34,043 nucleotides of DNA from Kiritimatiellia bacterium (GTDB lineage Bacteria > Verrucomicrobiota > Kiritimatiellia > RFP12 > UBA1067): positions 1 through 34,043 of the forward strand of contig JAFWBO010000113.1 in NCBI GenBank assembly GCA_017507065.1, read 5' to 3'. Numbering within the stretch: position 1 is the stretch's first letter; each line of letters starts with the position of its first letter. The translations under genes and the position numbers were made by a program. Positions 30,370 to 34,043 of this stretch are shown here, piece by piece. Under the pieces are notes generated by a model. The model was not told the origin of the DNA, did no database searches, and saw only the letters and a program-made list of their open reading frames with translations.

Positions 30370-31158
30370 TCACACCTCCGATTCAAAAACGGCAACCTCA
30401 TCCTGCGCAAGCGCGAGACACGGGATACGCCCCTTGCCGGCGGCCGCGAGAGCCTCGGCCGCCTCGCGCTCGGCCAGATGCGGCGAATTGCATTCGCGCG
30501 AAATATGCGCGAGGAAAAGCTTCCTGAGCCGCGCGCTCGCATATCTCGCGGCGAGCGATGCGGCCTCGTGGTTCGAAAGATGCCCGCTCGGGCCGCGGAT
30601 GCGCCGCTTGAGCCTTTCCGAACGGTTGCTGCCGGCGAGCAGGATCTCGTCATGGTTGAACTCGAGAACGGCAAGATCGGCCTGTTCGAGATTCTTTCCT
30701 ATCGATTCGAGAGGCGAGCCCACGTCTGTCGCGTGGAAATACGTGAAACCACCCGCATGCACCACGAAACCGGCGGCATCGGGCGTGTCGTGCGGGACGC
30801 TGAACGCCTGCGCCGAAAACGCGCCCGCCTCGAAAGGCTGGCCGTGCTCGAAAACTAAAAAATCATCGATGTCGAGACCGGTCTTTTCCGCGGCGGCCTC
30901 GGCGGTGAGCGCGCTCGCGAAGAACTTGACGTCCGGCAGTATCTTCTTAAGCGCCTTGGCGCCTCTCACATGGTCGTCGTGCGAGTGCGTGAAAAGAACC
31001 GCCTCTATCGAACGGGGGTCGACCCCCGCTTCGCCGGCGCGCTTCAGGAATTCGCGGCATCCGATCCCGCAATCGACCATCAGCGAACGCCCGTCGGCCG
31101 TGAGAACGTACGCGTTGCCCGCCGATCCGCTCGCGAGCGAGGCGAACTTTATTTTCAT
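30370..31158 (-). CDS. MBL-fold metallohydrolase, WalJ/YycJ-like
   Basis: A 262-residue metallo-beta-lactamase-fold hydrolase. FASLASGSAGNAYVL at 5-19 and the metal site THSHDDH (57-63: H58, H60, D62, H63) are clear. The later metal ligands are in VPHDTPDA and in SGHLSNHEAA, which is characteristic of the YycJ/WalJ group, often described as DNA-processing 5'-exonucleases. The ATG at 31158 overlaps the purD stop as ATGA and gives the conserved N-terminus; the longer open frame is not used. The DNA-repair role is taken from the family. Confidence 0.87.
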   Translation of the reverse strand: MKIKFASLASGSAGNAYVLTADGRSLMVDCGIGCREFLKRAGEAGVDPRSIEAVLFTHSHDDHVRGAKALKKILPDVKFFASALTAEAAAEKTGLDIDDFLVFEHGQPFEAGAFSAQAFSVPHDTPDAAGFVVHAGGFTYFHATDVGSPLESIGKNLEQADLAVLEFNHDEILLAGSNRSERLKRRIRGPSGHLSNHEAASLAARYASARLRKLFLAHISRECNSPHLAEREAAEALAAAGKGRIPCLALAQDEVAVFESEV

Positions 31159-32459
31159 TTCGCCTCTTGCCGCTCGAACGCGCGATGGGCGATGTCGCGG
31201 CGGTAGAACATACCCTCGAACGAAATGCCTGCCAGCCGTGCGTAAGCCGCATCCACCGCCTCTCGCAGCGTCGCGCCGGTCCCGGTCACGGAAAGGACGC
31301 GCCCGCCCGCCGTCACGACGCCGTCCGCACCTGCCTTCGTGCCGCAATGGAAAACGACGGTCGATCCGCCGTCTGCGCCAAGGCCTGAAATCTTCCTGCC
31401 CTTTTCATAAGCGCCGGGATATCCGGCGGACGCCGCGATCACTGTCGCGGCGACGCAGTCCTTCACGACTATATCCGCCTCGTCGAGCGATCCCGTCGCG
31501 GCATGGAGAAGCGCCTTCGCGAAATTTCCGCCGAGCCGGGGAAGCACCGCTTCAGTCTCGGGGTCGCCGAAGCGCGCGTTGAACTCCACTACGTTGACAC
31601 GCGAGCCGCTCGCCGCGATCCTGCCGCCCTCCGGCGTTATCATGAGCCCGGCATAGAGGATGCCGCGATACACGACGCCTCTCCTGCGGAGTTCGCGCAC
31701 GACGGGAAGAATTATCTTTTCCTTTATCTCGGGAAGCATTCCGTCTGTCACGACCGGCGCGGGCGAATACGCGCCCATGCCGCCGGTGTTCGGCCCTTTG
31801 TCGCCGTCGAACACGCGTTTGTGGTCCTGCGAAGACGGCAGCAGCACGACGGTTTCGCCGTCTGTCATGGCGAGTATCGAGCATTCTTCGCCGTCGAGAA
31901 ATTCTTCCACAAGGACTTCCGCTCCGGCATCCCCGAACTTGTTTCCGACGAGCATGTCGTCTATCGCCTTTTCGGCTTCCGCCCTCGTCTCGGCGACAAC
32001 CACGCCCTTGCCCGCAGCAAGGCCGTCGGCCTTTATCACCACGGGAAGAGAATATCCAGCCAGCGCCGCCTTGGCCGCCGCGGCGTCTGTGAACGTCTCG
32101 GCCCTGCCCGTCGGAACGCCGGCCGCTTTCATTATCTCTTTTGCGAATCTTTTCGAGCCTTCCATCCTGGCGCCTGCCGCGACAGGCCCGAACGCGGGAA
32201 TCCCCTTGGCTGCGAGAGCATCGACGAGCCCGGCGACGAGAGGCGCTTCGGGGCCGACGACGACGAGATCGGGCCGTTCTTTCTCGGCCCATGCCGTAAT
32301 GCCGGCGATGTCTTCCGCGCCGACAGGCAAGTTCACCGCTATCGAAGCCGTGCCGGCGTTGCCGGGGGCGGCGTAAAGTTCGTGTTTCTCTTCATCCTGC
32401 GAGAGGCGCCACAAAATCGCGTGTTCCCTCCCGCCGCTTCCTGCGACAAGAATCTTCAT
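31155..32459 (-). CDS. purD: phosphoribosylamine-glycine ligase
   Basis: PurD (GARS), 434 residues, joins glycine to 5-phosphoribosylamine with ATP in purine synthesis. MKILVAGSGGREHAILW and APGNAGTA lead to VVVGPEAPLVAGLVDAL, the ATP-grasp region with SKRFAKEIM, VIKADGLAAGKGVVVA, VEEFLDGEECSILAMTDG and LLPSSQDHKRVFDGDKGPNTGGMGAYSP, then VVEFNARFGDPETEAVLPRL. Length is normal. No other pur gene is nearby. It is 9 nt after the LysM gene, with TTAGGA 8 nt before the start, and overlaps the MBL gene by 4 bp. Confidence 0.97.
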   Translation of the reverse strand: MKILVAGSGGREHAILWRLSQDEEKHELYAAPGNAGTASIAVNLPVGAEDIAGITAWAEKERPDLVVVGPEAPLVAGLVDALAAKGIPAFGPVAAGARMEGSKRFAKEIMKAAGVPTGRAETFTDAAAAKAALAGYSLPVVIKADGLAAGKGVVVAETRAEAEKAIDDMLVGNKFGDAGAEVLVEEFLDGEECSILAMTDGETVVLLPSSQDHKRVFDGDKGPNTGGMGAYSPAPVVTDGMLPEIKEKIILPVVRELRRRGVVYRGILYAGLMITPEGGRIAASGSRVNVVEFNARFGDPETEAVLPRLGGNFAKALLHAATGSLDEADIVVKDCVAATVIAASAGYPGAYEKGRKISGLGADGGSTVVFHCGTKAGADGVVTAGGRVLSVTGTGATLREAVDAAYARLAGISFEGMFYRRDIAHRAFERQEAK

Positions 32460-32468
32460 TTGATTTTC

Positions 32469-33008
32469 CTAAGGAATGAGCAGCTTCTGTCCGATGCTCA
32501 GTTTGTTGGATTTGAGGCCGTTCAGTTCTGTGATTTTCGCGATCGTCGTGTTGAACGCCTGCGCTATCAGATAGAGGCTGTCGCCCTTGACTACGACGTA
32601 CTCCCTGTATTTTCCCGCCGGAGGAGTCCTGCCGGAAGACGCGGCGGAAGCCCTTGCGCTCCTGGCTTCGGCCTTCTGCACTTCGGCGATTTTGGCTGAA
32701 ATCTCGCGCACGATATCACTTTTCATTGCGGAAATTTCGCGCCGCAGATCGGCAAGATCGGCTTTGACCGCGTCGATCTCCTTCTTGAGCGCAGCAATCT
32801 CCTCTTTGCCGCCATCGATCTTCTTGATGCGGTCCGAAAGCTCGTCGTAATTCGACTGGAGAACATCTATCTGGCCGGTGATGCGCTGCACCTCCGCGAT
32901 GGCCTGGCGCTTGAGGAACGCCTCGCGAGCGCCGTCGGCGGCGGCGAGAGCGCCCGTACATGCCGCCGCCGCGATAAACACGGCGGCTTTCAACGACGCT
33001 GTTTTCAT
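32469..33008 (-). CDS. periplasmic coiled-coil protein with C-terminal LysM domain
   Basis: A 179-residue exported protein. Residues 1-28 form a signal peptide (ending TGALAAA). A heptad-rich coiled coil fills about 35-115 (AEVQRITGQIDVLQSNYDEL, LKKEIDAVKADLADLRREI). An Ala/Ser/Pro linker precedes one LysM domain at about 133-179 (EYVVVKGDSLYLIAQAFN...LSIGQKLLIP) that ends the protein. It should bind peptidoglycan and project a coiled coil, perhaps as a periplasmic spacer or dimer. The ATG at 33008 has GGGAGG upstream and begins the signal; the frame's earlier ATG at 33026 has none. It lies between the SPFH gene and purD. Confidence 0.83.
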   Translation of the reverse strand: MKTASLKAAVFIAAAACTGALAAADGAREAFLKRQAIAEVQRITGQIDVLQSNYDELSDRIKKIDGGKEEIAALKKEIDAVKADLADLRREISAMKSDIVREISAKIAEVQKAEARSARASAASSGRTPPAGKYREYVVVKGDSLYLIAQAFNTTIAKITELNGLKSNKLSIGQKLLIP

Positions 33009-33028
33009 TCCAGGGCGGCCTCCCATGT

Positions 33029-33934
33029 TCAGATCGTGCCTTTGACAACGCTCGTGCAGGCCTTGAGCACGCCGGCGACGTCTGCGAGATTCGAAGGAAT
33101 GATCATCGTGTTGTTCGTCTTGGCGAGATTGCCGAACTGCGTGAGATACTGCTGCGCAAGCTGCATGTTGACCGATTCGAGCCCGCCGTCGCCGCTGATG
33201 GCCTCGGCCACCTTGCGGATGCCGGTGGCCTGCGCCTCCGCGACGAGGAGAATCTCCTTCGCCTTGCCCTCGGCTTCGTTGATCTTGCGCATCCTCTCGC
33301 CTTCGGAAAGCGCGATCGCTTCCTGCCGCTCGCCTTCGGCGCGGTTGATCTTCGCCTGGCGCTCGCCTTCCGACTCCGCGATCATGGCGCGCTTTTCACG
33401 CTCTGCGCGCATCTGCTTTTCCATGGCGTCGCGGATGGTGCGCGGCGGGGTGATGTTCTTTATCTCGTAGCGCGTCACCTTTATGCCCCAGGGGTCTGAC
33501 GCTTTGTCGACCGCGGAGACGATGGCGGCGTTGATGGCCGTGCGCTCTTCGAAAGAGCGATCGAGATCGAGCTTGCCCATTTCGGAGCGCATTGTCGTCT
33601 GCGCGAGCTGCGTGGTGGCGAAAAGGTAGTTGCCGATGCCGTACGAAGCCTTTGCCGGATCCATCACCTGCATGTAGAGGATGCCGTCGACGGAAACGGC
33701 GATGTTGTCCTTGGTTATGCATTCCTGCGGCGGCACGTCGATCGCCTGTTCCTTGAGCGTGTGCCTGTAGGCGATCCTGTCGAAGAACGGCACGAGAATG
33801 TGGAAGCCGGCGTCGAGAGTGCAGCGGTATCTGCCGAGGCGCTCGACAATATACGCCGTCTTCTGCGGAACTATAACGGCCGTCTTTGCTATCGCCACGA
33901 GAACAATAACAGCCACTATCGCGAAAAACACCAA
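33029..33934 (-). CDS. qmcA: SPFH/band-7 (stomatin/QmcA-like) membrane protein
   Basis: A 301-residue band-7 protein. One N-terminal membrane helix (FAIVAVIVLVAIAKTAVIV) is followed by the SPFH domain: VPQKTAYIVERLGRYRCTLDAGFHILVPF, the conserved TKDNIAVSVDGILYMQV, and then a long Glu/Lys/Arg coiled coil with repeated SEGERQ, and a C-terminal tail. Such proteins form ring-shaped microdomain scaffolds and often regulate the FtsH protease; no nfeD or ftsH is adjacent. Start: TTG at 33934 or GTG at 33931 are ordinary choices but poorly spaced, whereas AGAAAGG lies 9 nt before an in-frame ATA at 33943, giving the N-terminus MAGLVFF. A stop at 33947-33949 limits any further extension. Confidence 0.9.
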   Translation of the reverse strand: MVFFAIVAVIVLVAIAKTAVIVPQKTAYIVERLGRYRCTLDAGFHILVPFFDRIAYRHTLKEQAIDVPPQECITKDNIAVSVDGILYMQVMDPAKASYGIGNYLFATTQLAQTTMRSEMGKLDLDRSFEERTAINAAIVSAVDKASDPWGIKVTRYEIKNITPPRTIRDAMEKQMRAEREKRAMIAESEGERQAKINRAEGERQEAIALSEGERMRKINEAEGKAKEILLVAEAQATGIRKVAEAISGDGGLESVNMQLAQQYLTQFGNLAKTNNTMIIPSNLADVAGVLKACTSVVKGTI

Positions 33935-33946
33935 TCCTGCTATTTT

Positions 33947-34043
33947 TTACATCCTTTCTGTTTTCCTTTTGACGGGTATTATACCATAAATAACAGATAA
34001 CTTCTTGAACTTGTCGACGCGCACGGCCAGCCCCTCCGCTTCC
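33947..34043 (-). CDS. possible 3' end of a gene cut by the window edge
   Basis: On the minus strand, one frame from the window edge reads EAEGLAVRVDKFKKLSV... and stays open to a TAA at 33947-33949. Its first codons all end in G or C, like real genes here, while the later part crosses the SPFH promoter and looks non-coding. It may be a true gene end or a short open stretch. No product can be named. Confidence 0.25.
   Translation of the reverse strand, partial: EAEGLAVRVDKFKKLSVIYGIIPVKRKTERM
33978..33986 (-). promoter_or_regulatory. extended -10 promoter element for SPFH-purD operon
   Basis: The minus strand reads TGGTATAAT (33986-33978). No convincing -35 is seen at 16-19 nt. Transcription would begin near 33971, about 36 nt before the possible start codons. 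AGAAAGG at 33959-33953 is the likely ribosome-binding site. Confidence 0.65.

Overview
The window looks like a piece of chromosome from a GC-rich (by eye about 60% GC), diderm, PVC-group bacterium. The best guess is Verrucomicrobiota/Kiritimatiellota, probably host-associated. That guess rests on the mix of LA_2272-type surface repeats, a lipobox LysM protein beside ftsW, a Tat-type FAD oxidoreductase, an outer-membrane beta-barrel and several secreted proteins of no recognised family. It is an inference, not a database result. No phage, transposase, CRISPR array or defence island is visible. Almost every gene is on the minus strand, packed into operons with 4-bp ATGA/GTGA overlaps or short gaps; only two genes are on the plus strand.

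Layout, in the direction of minus-strand transcription from the right edge. (1) 33986 to 28590: an SPFH/stomatin protein, a coiled-coil LysM protein, purD, a WalJ-like MBL hydrolase, an O-methyltransferase and rlmB. (2) 27042 to 28558, plus strand: a Tat-signal FAD oxidoreductase with a near-consensus promoter. (3) 26957 to 21423: tRNA-Arg(ACG), initiator tRNA-fMet, a lipoprotein, a compact murD, a three-LysM lipoprotein, ftsW and xseA, with no terminator visible between the tRNAs and the cell-wall genes. (4) 21396 to 14783: a zinc-finger-like unknown protein that appears leaderless, pheT, a secreted unknown, a GT2-GtrA fusion and an AzlD/ExbD-like fusion. (5) 14785 to 10455: an iron operon, feoA-feoA-feoB, then a 47-residue Cys-rich membrane protein and an outer-membrane barrel with a Cys-rich N-terminus, under a promoter wrapped in TTAGCC/GGCTAA palindromes. 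(6) 9479 to 10346, plus strand: an apparently leaderless membrane coiled-coil protein, facing the feo operon across a strong shared hairpin terminator. (7) 9429 to 7261: an Ogt/MGMT DNA-repair protein fused to an unknown domain, then a BASS transporter. (8) 7028 to 4943: rnhB, ybgC, queD, rsmD. (9) 4913 to 1: a secreted unknown, a surface-repeat protein, fabD, fabG and the N-terminal part of a GT39-like membrane glycosyltransferase cut by the window edge.

Read together, the window serves envelope building (fabD/fabG, murD, ftsW, LysM proteins, glycosyltransferases), translation (pheT, rlmB, rsmD, queD, two tRNAs) and ferrous iron uptake. The most striking items are the extended feo operon, which suggests an outer-to-inner-membrane Fe2+ route with Cys-rich metal-handling parts; a recurrent extended -10 promoter (TGnTATAAT) before nearly every transcription unit; two transcripts predicted to be leaderless with identical 7-nt spacing; a 9-nt-period inverted repeat at 7164-7250; and several unusual fusions or compacted enzymes.
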